In this document: positions 15,226 to 24,604 of the stretch, piece after piece
How positions within the stretch are numbered: position 1 is the stretch's first letter
Layout: every line of letters starts with the position of its first letter
Source of the DNA: Prevotella sp. UBA2444
Lineage (GTDB): Bacteria > Bacteroidota > Bacteroidia > Bacteroidales > Bacteroidaceae
Assembly (NCBI GenBank): GCA_002342665.1
Contig: DDQK01000026.1
Span: forward strand, 8,093 to 72,092
Direction: 5' to 3'
DNA: 64,000 nt
Notes under the pieces: model-generated
The model's database searches: none
Seen by the model: the letters and a program-made list of their open reading frames with translations, nothing else
Told to the model about the DNA's origin: nothing
Position numbers and translations under genes: made by a program

Positions 15226-16078
15226 CAGCACCAACAGCGGCACGCGCACCATCAAGGCACCGCGATTCGCCCGTCCACTGGTGGAAAAGTGGATTTCTGA
15301 GTATGCCAAGGTAGAGCCGGGCATCCAGTTTATCATCGCAAAAGGCTCTCAACAAGACATCGACCTGAATGTCGTATTCGACAATCAAGAAGCCAACACA
15401 AAAGACTTTAGCCATATTGTTTATTTCGGAGAGTTCGCCGTGCTGCCTATCACAGCCAGTGGCAGTGAAGCTGCGAAAGTGCTGCAGGGCAAGCACCTGA
15501 ACTCGAAGAAGCTGAAGCAGCTTTATTTCCTCGGTGATGAATTCGATGATGAAGTAAAGAAGAACAAACAGTTCGAAAAACTCGTAATCTATAGCGGCAG
15601 CAATGCCACATCGGTAGCCTCATCCTTTGCCCATAACTTTGGTGAGGAGAGCAGTAATTTCCGTGGTAAGCGCATCTCTGGCGACGATCTGTTCCTGAAT
15701 ACAGCTCTGGTGAAAGATCCGTTGGGTGTATCGTTCAATGCACTGCCTAACATCTTCGACCTGCAGAGTCGTCACTTGAAGAGCGACTTGGCACTTGTTG
15801 GTCTCGACCTGAAAAAAGAACTGGAAAAAAGTTTCAGCGAGAATGGCTCACTCGACAATGTGCTCAACATCCTTGAGAACGGAAAACCCACAGAGATAAC
15901 TATAGAGAAAGTCGGTATCGAATATAATAATTCCGATGATGCCGTGAACAATTTCCTTCATTGGGTACTGGAGAATGGTGTCAAGTATAACCACGAGTAT
16001 GGCTTGCTGAATCTCGACAAGAAAGAGACCAATGCACAGATTAGTAAGATACAGAGTGTATTGACCGCACAAAAATAA
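15155..16078 (+). CDS. Periplasmic PstS-like anion-binding protein
   Basis: A 307-residue exported protein with a signal peptide (MKKIALAIAFILSLNASNVWG) and a fold resembling PstS-type binding proteins: FIIAKGSQQDIDLNVVFDNQ, an IVYFGEFAVLPITASGSEAAK block and LVIYSGSNATSVASSFAHNF. No ABC permease is next to it, unlike a normal transport operon; instead SusC and SusD genes follow after 49 bp. It may bind sulfate or another oxyanion released by the sulfatase, or have a sensory role; both are inference. First structural gene behind the sulfur operator B and the leader peptide. Confidence 0.65.
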   Translation: MKKIALAIAFILSLNASNVWGIGNSTNSGTRTIKAPRFARPLVEKWISEYAKVEPGIQFIIAKGSQQDIDLNVVFDNQEANTKDFSHIVYFGEFAVLPITASGSEAAKVLQGKHLNSKKLKQLYFLGDEFDDEVKKNKQFEKLVIYSGSNATSVASSFAHNFGEESSNFRGKRISGDDLFLNTALVKDPLGVSFNALPNIFDLQSRHLKSDLALVGLDLKKELEKSFSENGSLDNVLNILENGKPTEITIEKVGIEYNNSDDAVNNFLHWVLENGVKYNHEYGLLNLDKKETNAQISKIQSVLTAQK

Positions 16079-16127
16079 CGGATAACGAAGCAACACAAAG
16101 ATTAAATAACACAATAAGATTAGTTTT

Positions 16128-19100
16128 ATGGTAAAAAGAATGTTTATTGCAACGCTCGTTGCAATAGGGCCCTTATTGGCCTTAGCTCAGAACGTGATTA
16201 CAGGTCGAGTAATCGATGCCAAGACGGGCGAGCCCCTGATTGGTGCATCGGTTATTGTAAAGACCGACAGGCAAGGAGTGGCTACAGATGTGGATGGCAA
16301 CTTTAGTCTTACTACAAATAAAGAGTTCCCACTGACGCTGCATCTCGATTTTGTTGGCTATCGCGGTCTGGACCTGGATGTCTATGACAATTCAGAGCCT
16401 GTAGAAATCAAGCTCCAAGAGAATTATCGTTTCACCGAAGAGATTGTAGTCATCGGCTACGGCCAGCAGAAACGAAGTGACCTGACTGGTTCGATTTCTG
16501 TCGTATCCGCAGAACAAATAAAAAAGATAGCATCTTCTTCGTTCGATAATGCATTAGCAGGAACCGTTGCAGGTCTTCAGGCAACACCAACAAGTGGTCA
16601 GCCTGGTGGCGGCATTAGCTTGCGAATAAGAGGCGGTAACTCTATTCAAGGTGGAAATGAACCTCTTTACGTAATAGATGGTTTCCCGATATATAATACA
16701 GCTGCAACGGCAGGAACAGTAAGTGGTGCAACTCTCAATCCACTTTCTGCAATTAATCCCGGCGATATCGAGTCTATTAATGTGCTAAAAGATGCGTCTG
16801 CTACTGCCATTTATGGTTCTCGCGGAGCTAACGGCGTTATCATAATCACAACCAAAAAAGGAGCATCTAACCAAGCATCTGTCACCTATGAAGGAAGTGT
16901 AGGATGGCAGTCGCTACAAAAAAAGATAAGTGTTTTGAATGCCCATGATTTTGCAGTATTACGAAACGAAGCACTATATGACACCAACCCTGAACGGGGA
17001 GCTTATCAATACATGGATCAAGACGCAATAAATTCTCTTGGAGATGGTACAGACTGGCAAGATGCAGCTTTCCGAACAGCGATGGTAACTAATCATCAAT
17101 TGTCCATCATTGGTGGTAATGAGAAAACTAAATATGCTATCTCTGGAAACTACTATGATCAAGATGGTATTATTATCAATACAGGATTCACAAGATTTAG
17201 TGGTCGAGTAAATCTTGACAGCAAGATTAGTCGGCAATTAACTGTAGGAATTAATGCAAGCGTTTCACAAAGCAATGCAAAAGTATCCCCATCAGGAATT
17301 GTTTCTGGCCTCATTCTGATGCCAGCGACTGCTACTATCTATGAAGCAGACGGTAGCTATACACTACGAAATCCTTTCGAAAATGATTTTTCTAATCCTA
17401 TCGCCTCACTTAAAGAGCAAACAAACAAAACCCGCAACTTCAAATTTTTAGGTACAGCTTTTGGTGAGTATTCTTTTCTTCCAGAACTAAGGTTCAAAGT
17501 TCTTTTCGGTGCCAATATTGATAATGGTCGTGAGACAAGATACATCCCATCAGTCATTTTCGAAGGTGCTCCATCAAACGGCATTGCTTCTATCGGATAT
17601 GTATACTCTCAGTCATGGCTGAACGAAAACACCCTGACCTATGACAAAATCTTTAAAAAGGTACATAATTTAAGTCTGTTAGCAGGCTTTACGCAACAGA
17701 AAACAACTATTGACATCACCCGCACTGGATCTTCTTATTTTGTTTCTGACGACTTGACTTACAATAGCTTGCAGAGTGGATCTGTAGTAACTACTCCTCA
17801 TAGCTCTGCTACAGAGAATACGCTGATTTCTTTTATTGGCCGCATAAACTATAATTATGCAGACCAACACTTCCTATCATTTAGTATACGTGGAGATGGA
17901 TCATCTCGTTTTGGTTCTTCAAACAAATGGGGAGTTTTTCCTTCTGCAGGTTACTCCTGGAATCTAACAAAGGCCCCATTCCTCTATCAACAAAAAGAAT
18001 GGCTTTCTAATCTAAAGTTACGCTTAAGCTATGGTGTTACAGGAAATCAAGAGATTGGTAACTATCAATCACTTTCTACCATGTCAAGTGTTACATACAA
18101 CTTTGGCGATACCAACGTTATTGGTTACAAGCCTGATAGAATTCCAAATGAAGCACTGAGTTGGGAGACAACTCACCAGTTTGATGCAGGTATTGACTTG
18201 GGATTCTGGAATAACCGATTGAATGTTACTTTAGACTATTACTACAAAAAAACAAAAGATCTCTTGCTGGATGTAGAGATTCCATTGACGACTGGTTTTA
18301 GCAAATCGTTGCAAAATTATGGTTCTGTGGTTAATCAAGGTTTTGAACTTAGTATCAATTCTCTAAACTTCACTGGTGAGTTTACTTGGAATACATTATT
18401 CAATCTGTCACTCAATCGCAATAAAGTATTAGAAATTGGAAATGGTGCAGATAGCTATTTAAGTGGAAACTATATTGTGCAAGTTGGCCAGCCATTAGGC
18501 TCGTTTTATGGTGCACTAACAGATGGCATCTTGCAAGAGGGTGAAGAGTCTTCAAAAGGTACTTACACTGGTAATGGTACACCAAAAGCAGGAGATCGTT
18601 TATACAAAGACGTCAATAACGATGGAACGTTTACGACATCATCGGATCGAGTTATTATTGGTTCTGCTCAGCCAGACTTCGTCTTTGGGCTGTCTAACGA
18701 ATGGACCTGGAAAGGATTTGATTTAAGCATTTTCTTGCAAGGCACTGTTGGCAATGAGATCATTAATGGGAACCGACAATCACTTGAAATTTTCAATGGT
18801 CAACAAAATGCAGATACTTATGCTTTGGAAAGATGGACACCTAGCAAGCCAAGCCTTTCGGTTCCACGTGCAAAAATGGACCCAGCTCCAGTCTTTTCCG
18901 ATCGTTTAGTTGAAGACGGCAGTTTCTTACGCATAAAAAACGTAACCTTAGGGTATACTATTCCCTCAAAGATCGTTAAGCGTTTAAAACTATCTAACGT
19001 TCATCTTTATGCTTCTGCAACAAACCTTTTGACTCTAACGTCGTATAGTGGTTTTGACCCAGAAGTTACTTCAGGCGATAATACAATATCACAAGGCACC

Positions 19101-19160
19101 GACTCTGGCATTTATCCAGTATCTCGTACTTACACAATCGGCATATCTATCAAATTCTAA
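16128..19160 (+). CDS. SusC/RagA-family TonB-dependent outer-membrane receptor
   Basis: Full-length SusC homologue of 1010 residues: signal peptide (MVKRMFIATLVAIGPLLALA), carboxypeptidase-D-like domain (ITGRVIDAKTGEPLIGASVI, residues about 24-100), plug (VIGYGQQKRSDLTGSI, LRIRGGNSIQGGNEPLYVID, LKDASATAIYGSRGANGVI), and a barrel ending in IGISIKF. Co-operonic with SusD, a sulfatase and sulfur-handling genes, so the likely cargo is a sulfated organic compound; this is inference. From about 16440 on, the DNA is visibly more A/T-rich than the genes at 1-15000, which hints at separate acquisition. Confidence 0.95.
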   Translation: MVKRMFIATLVAIGPLLALAQNVITGRVIDAKTGEPLIGASVIVKTDRQGVATDVDGNFSLTTNKEFPLTLHLDFVGYRGLDLDVYDNSEPVEIKLQENYRFTEEIVVIGYGQQKRSDLTGSISVVSAEQIKKIASSSFDNALAGTVAGLQATPTSGQPGGGISLRIRGGNSIQGGNEPLYVIDGFPIYNTAATAGTVSGATLNPLSAINPGDIESINVLKDASATAIYGSRGANGVIIITTKKGASNQASVTYEGSVGWQSLQKKISVLNAHDFAVLRNEALYDTNPERGAYQYMDQDAINSLGDGTDWQDAAFRTAMVTNHQLSIIGGNEKTKYAISGNYYDQDGIIINTGFTRFSGRVNLDSKISRQLTVGINASVSQSNAKVSPSGIVSGLILMPATATIYEADGSYTLRNPFENDFSNPIASLKEQTNKTRNFKFLGTAFGEYSFLPELRFKVLFGANIDNGRETRYIPSVIFEGAPSNGIASIGYVYSQSWLNENTLTYDKIFKKVHNLSLLAGFTQQKTTIDITRTGSSYFVSDDLTYNSLQSGSVVTTPHSSATENTLISFIGRINYNYADQHFLSFSIRGDGSSRFGSSNKWGVFPSAGYSWNLTKAPFLYQQKEWLSNLKLRLSYGVTGNQEIGNYQSLSTMSSVTYNFGDTNVIGYKPDRIPNEALSWETTHQFDAGIDLGFWNNRLNVTLDYYYKKTKDLLLDVEIPLTTGFSKSLQNYGSVVNQGFELSINSLNFTGEFTWNTLFNLSLNRNKVLEIGNGADSYLSGNYIVQVGQPLGSFYGALTDGILQEGEESSKGTYTGNGTPKAGDRLYKDVNNDGTFTTSSDRVIIGSAQPDFVFGLSNEWTWKGFDLSIFLQGTVGNEIINGNRQSLEIFNGQQNADTYALERWTPSKPSLSVPRAKMDPAPVFSDRLVEDGSFLRIKNVTLGYTIPSKIVKRLKLSNVHLYASATNLLTLTSYSGFDPEVTSGDNTISQGTDSGIYPVSRTYTIGISIKF

Positions 19161-19177
19161 AAAATAATCGCATTCAT

Positions 19178-20650
19178 ATGAAAGTTACATATTTTGTATT
19201 AATAGCAGCCTTACTTACCTCATGTGTAAGTTTGGAGGAGAAGCCTGCATCGAATCAAGTAGAACAGCAGTTCTATCGCAACGAAGCTGATGCAATAGCT
19301 GCAGTAAACGCTATTTATGTTTCATTACATGCTGACGGTGTACAGTCCCTTTATAATGGACTAATACAAATCAGTACAGAAATGGCAACAGATGATTATG
19401 CTGCAGGGCCACGCGCACGTAATGCCCATGTACGAGCAATCTCAGCACTTGTGCATGATGCTTCGAATAATCGTATGGAATCCATTTGGCAAGTTAGTTA
19501 CGAAGCAATCAACCGTGCCAATGTAGCCATCGACAAAATTGCAGACATCCCAGAAGGAAATATCAATGAAACAATGCGCCAGCGTTTGATTGCTGAAGCA
19601 AAATTTTTTCGTGCGCTCCATTATTTCAACCTTGTACGATGGTTTGGAGGAGTTCCCTTAGTTCTACATGAGACAACTACTCTATCACAAGATAATCTGA
19701 ATGTTACAAATGCTACAGAAGATAATGTATATGCACAGATTATTCAAGACCTGAAAGATGCAGAGAAACTACCCATTCCCTCAGCATATAATGCTACAGA
19801 TGTTGGGCGAGCTACAGCTGGAGCTGCAAAAAGTTTATTGGCAAAGGTTTTCCTAACACATAAAGAATGGCAGAATGCAGCAGACAAAGCTCAAGAAGTA
19901 ATTTTGTCTGGCTGGTATGACCTTTTTGATAACTATTCCGAGGTGTTTGATGCAGCTACAAAGAATGGTAAAGAGCATATTTTCTCTGTTCAGTACAAAG
20001 GCAATTCCAACTACATAGGTAACTGGTTAGCTTATCGTTCAGCAACGACAGAAGTTCCTGGTGTAAGTGGCGAATACTCAGATATGATAAACCCTGAAAG
20101 TAATCTATATGCCAGTTTCACACCTAATGACCTTCGCCTACCTGTCACCTTTGTAACTCAGATGGTAAGCCCTACTGATGGTAAGCTGTATGAACTTTCT
20201 GGTCCCCATATTTATAAGTACTTTGACCCGAATGTCATTAGTGATCAAGGGAATTCTTCACGAAATTTTCCTATCATACGATATTCTGAGGTATTACTGA
20301 TTAGAGCAGAGGCACTTAATGAACTTAGTTCAGCACCAACAGAAGAGGCATACGTTCTAATAGATAAGGTACGAAATCGCGCTGGTATTGAACCTCTCAA
20401 GGCAGTAGCTCCTACACTGTCAAAATCAGATTTTCGTGACTCTATATTTCAAGAAAGACGTAAAGAGTTTGTTTATGAACATCAAAGATGGTTTGATTTG
20501 TCAAGACGAGGTTCAGAATACTATATTCGTATGCTTAATGCTGCGGGTAAGACAAATGCAGCACCACGTCATGTGCACTTCCCAATTCCCCAGCGTGAAC
20601 TTGATTTAAACCCCAACTTAAAGCAGAACCCTGAGTGGGAAAAGTATTAA
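19178..20650 (+). CDS. SusD/RagB-family binding lipoprotein
   Basis: A 490-residue SusD partner of the preceding SusC. Lipobox in LLTSC (Cys16), helical TPR-like N-terminal half (EADAIAAVNAIYVSL, LIAEAKFFRALHYFNLVRWFG) and C-terminal signature FPIIRYSEVLLIRAEALNEL, then ERRKEFVYEHQRWFDLSRRG and FPIPQRELDLNPNLKQNPEW. The gap to susC is 17 bp. Substrate unknown; the following Ser-type sulfatase suggests a sulfated ligand. Confidence 0.95.
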   Translation: MKVTYFVLIAALLTSCVSLEEKPASNQVEQQFYRNEADAIAAVNAIYVSLHADGVQSLYNGLIQISTEMATDDYAAGPRARNAHVRAISALVHDASNNRMESIWQVSYEAINRANVAIDKIADIPEGNINETMRQRLIAEAKFFRALHYFNLVRWFGGVPLVLHETTTLSQDNLNVTNATEDNVYAQIIQDLKDAEKLPIPSAYNATDVGRATAGAAKSLLAKVFLTHKEWQNAADKAQEVILSGWYDLFDNYSEVFDAATKNGKEHIFSVQYKGNSNYIGNWLAYRSATTEVPGVSGEYSDMINPESNLYASFTPNDLRLPVTFVTQMVSPTDGKLYELSGPHIYKYFDPNVISDQGNSSRNFPIIRYSEVLLIRAEALNELSSAPTEEAYVLIDKVRNRAGIEPLKAVAPTLSKSDFRDSIFQERRKEFVYEHQRWFDLSRRGSEYYIRMLNAAGKTNAAPRHVHFPIPQRELDLNPNLKQNPEWEKY

Positions 20651-20671
20651 TCAATTAAACATTCAAATAAA

Positions 20672-22288
20672 ATGAAAACAATGAATCTTCTTGCTACAGG
20701 ACTCGCAACCCTGACAGGTGCTATAACAGCACAGGCTCAAAAGTCATCAGACCGACCAAACATCATCATGATTATGGTTGATGATATGGGCTTCTCAGAC
20801 ATATCACCTTATGGCGGAACAGATGTCGAAACTCCTAATTTACAAAAGCTGGCAGATGAAGGAATACGCTTCCGCCAGTTTTACAACAATTCTATTAGTG
20901 CACCTACACGAGCCTCACTAATAACAGGACAGTATCAGCATAAGGCTGGCGTTGGATATTTCAATGTCAACTTAGGTCTTCCTACATATCAAGGCTATCT
21001 CAACCATGAATCACTCACCTTTGCTGAAGTACTACGCTCGGCAGGTTACACAACATTGATGTCTGGAAAATGGCATGTTGGCGATGAACAAAGCCAGTGG
21101 CCAAATCAGCGCGGATTCGATCACTTTTTTGGATTTAGTGGCGGTTTTAGCTGTTACTACGATTCTGAAAACGACAATAACAACCGCTTTAAGATGGAAA
21201 TTATCAAAGATAATGAGCCTTATAAGCTACAACATAACGAGCACCTGACTGATGCTATCGGCAACCATGCACTTGAGTTCATTCAGGATGCCAGCAATAA
21301 GAAAAATCCATTCTTCTTGTATTTAGCCTTTAATGCTCCACATTGGCCTTTGCAGGCAAAAACTGCTGATATCGAGAAATATCGCGGTAAATATACAATA
21401 GGTTGGGACTCTTTGCGTCAGCTGCGTTATGAGAATGCTAAACAGATTGGGGTCGTCAGTTCTACCCAACAATTGGCAGATCATGATGAACATCTACAAC
21501 CTTGGAACAAATTATCCTATTACGAAAAGGAATATTGGCAACGTCGTCAGGAAGTCTATGCAGCTATGATAGACGGAGTTGATCAGCAAATAGGCCGTAT
21601 TCTTAGCAAACTAAAAGAGATAAAACGATATGACAACACACTCATTGTATTCATCTCGGACAATGGTGCCCAAGGAGGAGGACCTAAGCCACGCGATTTT
21701 GATGCTTCTGGCCCTGTTGGATCAGCAGGAACTTTTTATGTTCAGAATGCCTGTTGGTCACAGGCAGGCAACTCCCCATTGCGTGATTATAAAGGTCGTC
21801 CTTATGAGGGTGGTATTGGAGCCCCTTTTATCGCTTGGTATCCAAAACACATCAAAGGTGGAAAGATTGTTGATGGTATAGCACACCTCATTGATATAGC
21901 ACCTACCTTCTATGAGTTTGGAAGGGCTAAATATCCAAAGACATACAATGGTGTGACCACAAACGCCTTACCTGGTCATAGCCTTTTACCCGTTCTAACC
22001 GGAAAAAGTGAGACTGTCGAACGAGGTGAACCGCTATTTTGGGAACGTGGAGGCAACTGTGCTGTTCGCGATGGACGATGGAAAATGATTTCTATCTACC
22101 CTGAGAATCGCATAGAACTGTACGACATAGAGACCGATCGCGCTGAGCAACATAATGTAGCAATTGAGCATCCGGACATTGTAGCGCGTTTGACAGCTGC
22201 TTACGGAAATTGGGCATTGGAAAATGGCGTAATTGACTACAGTCTTTTAGATAAGAGAGCACAGAAGGGTATGGCAAACTTTAAATAA
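20672..22288 (+). CDS. Serine-type arylsulfatase (S1 family)
   Basis: A 538-residue exported sulfatase hydrolysing sulfate esters. N-terminal signal ending ITAQAQ; metal-binding IIMIMVDDMGFSD (Asp37, Asp38); the maturation motif reads S-A-P-T-R (Ser76 to Arg80), so formylglycine is made from serine, which requires an anaerobic radical-SAM maturase. That enzyme is encoded at 24605. Other sulfatase blocks: GKWHVGDEQSQWPNQRGFDH, HWPLQAK, FISDNGAQGGG and YKGRPYEGGIGAPFIAWYP. Located in the periplasm, it would free sulfate from a compound imported by the adjacent SusCD pair, making sulfur available for assimilation. Confidence 0.95.
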   Translation: MKTMNLLATGLATLTGAITAQAQKSSDRPNIIMIMVDDMGFSDISPYGGTDVETPNLQKLADEGIRFRQFYNNSISAPTRASLITGQYQHKAGVGYFNVNLGLPTYQGYLNHESLTFAEVLRSAGYTTLMSGKWHVGDEQSQWPNQRGFDHFFGFSGGFSCYYDSENDNNNRFKMEIIKDNEPYKLQHNEHLTDAIGNHALEFIQDASNKKNPFFLYLAFNAPHWPLQAKTADIEKYRGKYTIGWDSLRQLRYENAKQIGVVSSTQQLADHDEHLQPWNKLSYYEKEYWQRRQEVYAAMIDGVDQQIGRILSKLKEIKRYDNTLIVFISDNGAQGGGPKPRDFDASGPVGSAGTFYVQNACWSQAGNSPLRDYKGRPYEGGIGAPFIAWYPKHIKGGKIVDGIAHLIDIAPTFYEFGRAKYPKTYNGVTTNALPGHSLLPVLTGKSETVERGEPLFWERGGNCAVRDGRWKMISIYPENRIELYDIETDRAEQHNVAIEHPDIVARLTAAYGNWALENGVIDYSLLDKRAQKGMANFK

Positions 22289-22333
22289 CAAAAATACTTT
22301 CAACATAATGCAGTTCAACTTAAAAAAAAACTT

Positions 22334-23068
22334 ATGAACAAGAAAACGATCATCTTAACTGGCATCATGACCTTAACGGCATGGACAGTAGCCATTGCGC
22401 AACGTTCTCAAAAACAGCCAGAACAATCGCAACAGAATTATACTGAGACTGAAATAGCCAAACGTCTGGCAAGAGTCAAGAATCCACAAATCCTGGATGT
22501 GCGTGATGCTCATGAGTATGCAGTAAGCCACATCAAAGGAGCAATCAATACGACACGTGACAAAGCACGTACAGATAGTATTATCGCAACGCTCGACCCA
22601 AATCTTCCTACACTTACCTACTCTAACGTAGGACGTGGACGCGGCGTAACACTGGCTGCAGAACTTAGGAAACGTGGATTTAAAGAAGTCTATCACCTTT
22701 CTGGTGGACTCGCTGGATGGGGTGGGGCTGGTTTACCCATTGAATCGGCAGCAACTGGAGAACGCGCAGTGCCTACAGACAAGTTCCACCAGGCTGTCAG
22801 TCAGAGTGATCTTCTTCTGGTAGAGTTCTCAACCATCCATTGCCCAGGGTGCCTTCGTTTGAAGCCGATTTTAGCAGAACTTCAAAACGAACATAAGCAA
22901 CTTGAGGTTATTAATGTAGATTTCGACGACAATGTGAACCTGTTCAAAGAAGAGAAAATAAAAGCTGTACCCATACTGCGCCTTTACAAAAAAGGAGAGA
23001 TTGTTTGGGAACATTTAGGTTTTACGGAGAAATCTGTAATTGAGTCGGAAATTAATAAATTACTTTAA
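22334..23068 (+). CDS. Periplasmic rhodanese-like domain fused to thioredoxin
   Basis: A 244-residue protein with a signal peptide (MNKKTIILTGIMTLTAWTVAIA), a rhodanese-fold domain (about 38-136: ILDVRDAHEYAVSHIKGAIN, VYHLSGGLAGWGGAGLPI) and a thioredoxin domain (about 146-244) with CPGC at Cys170-Cys173. In the rhodanese active-site loop the usual Cys is Ser97 (TYSNVGRGRG), so this half is probably not a sulfurtransferase and may instead bind a partner or an anion. The thioredoxin half looks redox-competent. Context in the sulfatase operon suggests a periplasmic redox step on released sulfur compounds, or upkeep of the partner proteins; the role is not known. Confidence 0.85.
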   Translation: MNKKTIILTGIMTLTAWTVAIAQRSQKQPEQSQQNYTETEIAKRLARVKNPQILDVRDAHEYAVSHIKGAINTTRDKARTDSIIATLDPNLPTLTYSNVGRGRGVTLAAELRKRGFKEVYHLSGGLAGWGGAGLPIESAATGERAVPTDKFHQAVSQSDLLLVEFSTIHCPGCLRLKPILAELQNEHKQLEVINVDFDDNVNLFKEEKIKAVPILRLYKKGEIVWEHLGFTEKSVIESEINKLL

Positions 23069-23074
23069 GGTCTT

Positions 23075-24337
23075 ATGGCAAAGTTTAATATTTCAGAAGA
23101 CTGGACTGCCACAATTGTCGGCCTGACTTTTGTGGCAGCAGCACTCATATTATTTATTACAGGAGGCGAGTTTATCATACCGGCAAATTATAAATGGACA
23201 AACACGGAAGAGCTTTATTTAATATTCGATGCAAGTAATATTCTGAATATCGTTCTATGGGGATTTGTTGCTTGGATTGCCACTGTCATCATTTTTGTGC
23301 TACAGGGCAAGTCTATAGCTGGTACTCGGGGATTTGCAATGCTCTATCTGATTGCCGTCATAGCATCATTGATAGGTGGTAATGGTATAGTAAATGACTT
23401 AGGACTTGAAACTGTCATTTTCAGCCTAATCATTGGTCTCGTTATCAACAATATATGGGGGACACCAGAATGGATAAAACCAGCACTGACCTCTGAGTTA
23501 TATGTAAAGGTGGGACTGATTTTTTTAGGAACCACCATACTCTTCCAAGACTTATTGAAGTCGGGTGCACTCGGATTGATACAAGCCGTCGTCGTGGTGT
23601 TTACTGTATGGAATTTCGCCTTTTGGTTGTTCCGAAAGCTTAAACTCGACAAAGAATTATCGTTGATGATGGCCAGTGGAGTGAGTATCTGCGGTGTGGC
23701 AGCAGCCATCGCCAGTGCAGGAGCCATCAAAGGTGACTCCAAGAAACTTTCTTTCGTTGTTTCGTTAGTGCTGGTCATCGCCATACCTATGATTGTGCTT
23801 ATGCCATTCCTTGCCCATCTGATTGATCTCAATGACACACTCGCTGGCGCCTGGATTGGAGGTACCATAGACACAACTGGCGCAGTAGTTGCCACAGGAG
23901 CTCTGTTTGGCGAGGAAGCTCTGAAAATCAGCACCATCGTCAAATTCTCACAAAACGTTCTGCTGGGTATTGCAGCATTTGCCATCGCTATTTATTGGAA
24001 CTTCACCCAGCAAACCGATCGTCGTGATTTGGAAGGAAAGAAACCCAGTGCCAAACTTCTGTGGGTTCGCTTCCCCAAGTTTGTACTTGGCTTTGTGCTG
24101 GCATCGTTGGTATTCTCATTCTTCTTTGCCGGCGAAGAATTCAAGCCATTAGCCAAGTCGCTCAAAGCGTTCCAAACATTATGGTTCATATTAGGATTTG
24201 TATCAATAGGTTTGGAAACTAACTTCAGACAGCTTTGGAATTCTGAAAACAAAAAGGCTACGTTGGCTTTCATCGGTGCACAATCATTTAATATAGCCTT
24301 TACACTCGTCGTAGCTCTCATCGTATTTGGATTGTAA
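23075..24337 (+). CDS. YeiH/UPF0324-family membrane transporter (putative sulfate/sulfur anion transporter)
   Basis: A 420-residue polytopic inner-membrane protein with about ten to eleven hydrophobic segments. It matches the YeiH family (GGNGIVNDLGLETVIFSLII, MASGVSICGVAAAIASAGAI, GAWIGGTIDTTGAVVATGAL, KFSQNVLLG). Members are annotated as putative sulfate exporters, often without direct proof. It ends the sulfatase operon six bases after the rhodanese-thioredoxin gene. In this setting it could move sulfate, sulfite or a sulfonate; the direction is unknown. Confidence 0.88.
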   Translation: MAKFNISEDWTATIVGLTFVAAALILFITGGEFIIPANYKWTNTEELYLIFDASNILNIVLWGFVAWIATVIIFVLQGKSIAGTRGFAMLYLIAVIASLIGGNGIVNDLGLETVIFSLIIGLVINNIWGTPEWIKPALTSELYVKVGLIFLGTTILFQDLLKSGALGLIQAVVVVFTVWNFAFWLFRKLKLDKELSLMMASGVSICGVAAAIASAGAIKGDSKKLSFVVSLVLVIAIPMIVLMPFLAHLIDLNDTLAGAWIGGTIDTTGAVVATGALFGEEALKISTIVKFSQNVLLGIAAFAIAIYWNFTQQTDRRDLEGKKPSAKLLWVRFPKFVLGFVLASLVFSFFFAGEEFKPLAKSLKAFQTLWFILGFVSIGLETNFRQLWNSENKKATLAFIGAQSFNIAFTLVVALIVFGL

Positions 24338-24390
24338 TGGAGCAACACCGCAAAGATATTAAGGCTGATGAGTTCTAAATAACTCTAATA

Positions 24391-24437
24391 GACTACTGCA
24401 TCTTCTCACTCTGAGATGATGCAGTAGTCATTTTTTT
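24391..24437 (+). terminator. Rho-independent terminator of the sulfatase operon
   Basis: Perfect 12-bp stem GACTACTGCATC (24391-24402) / GATGCAGTAGTC (24418-24429) followed by seven T residues. Confidence 0.92.
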
Positions 24438-24518
24438 GTGGTTCTGAGGAAGTATGTTAAACATGCTGTAGATGTATTGTTTTACTGTGAGGGATGGTAG
24501 TGATTGATGATTGAAAAA

Positions 24519-24566
24519 ATACCATACTCTTGTGATTTTACATTTCAGAAAATGTGCGTACCTTTG
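24519..24566 (+). promoter_or_regulatory. Promoter of the sulfatase maturase gene with a half operator (site D)
   Basis: TACCTTTG at 24559-24566. At 24519-24536 lies ATACC-N8-GTGAT: the left arm and the next seven bases are identical to site E, while the right arm is degenerate and the distance to the -7 is 22 bp rather than 45. It may be a weak or repressor-position site, or chance. Confidence 0.45.
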
Positions 24567-24604
24567 TAACCTAGATTATAGATGTACGTAAAGACAGAAA
24601 AGAA

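Noticed and set aside
24519-24536. A full sulfur operator before the sulfatase maturase gene
   Set aside because: Only the left arm matches, the right arm is GTGAT and the distance to the -7 is 22 bp; listed as a half site, not counted in the regulon.
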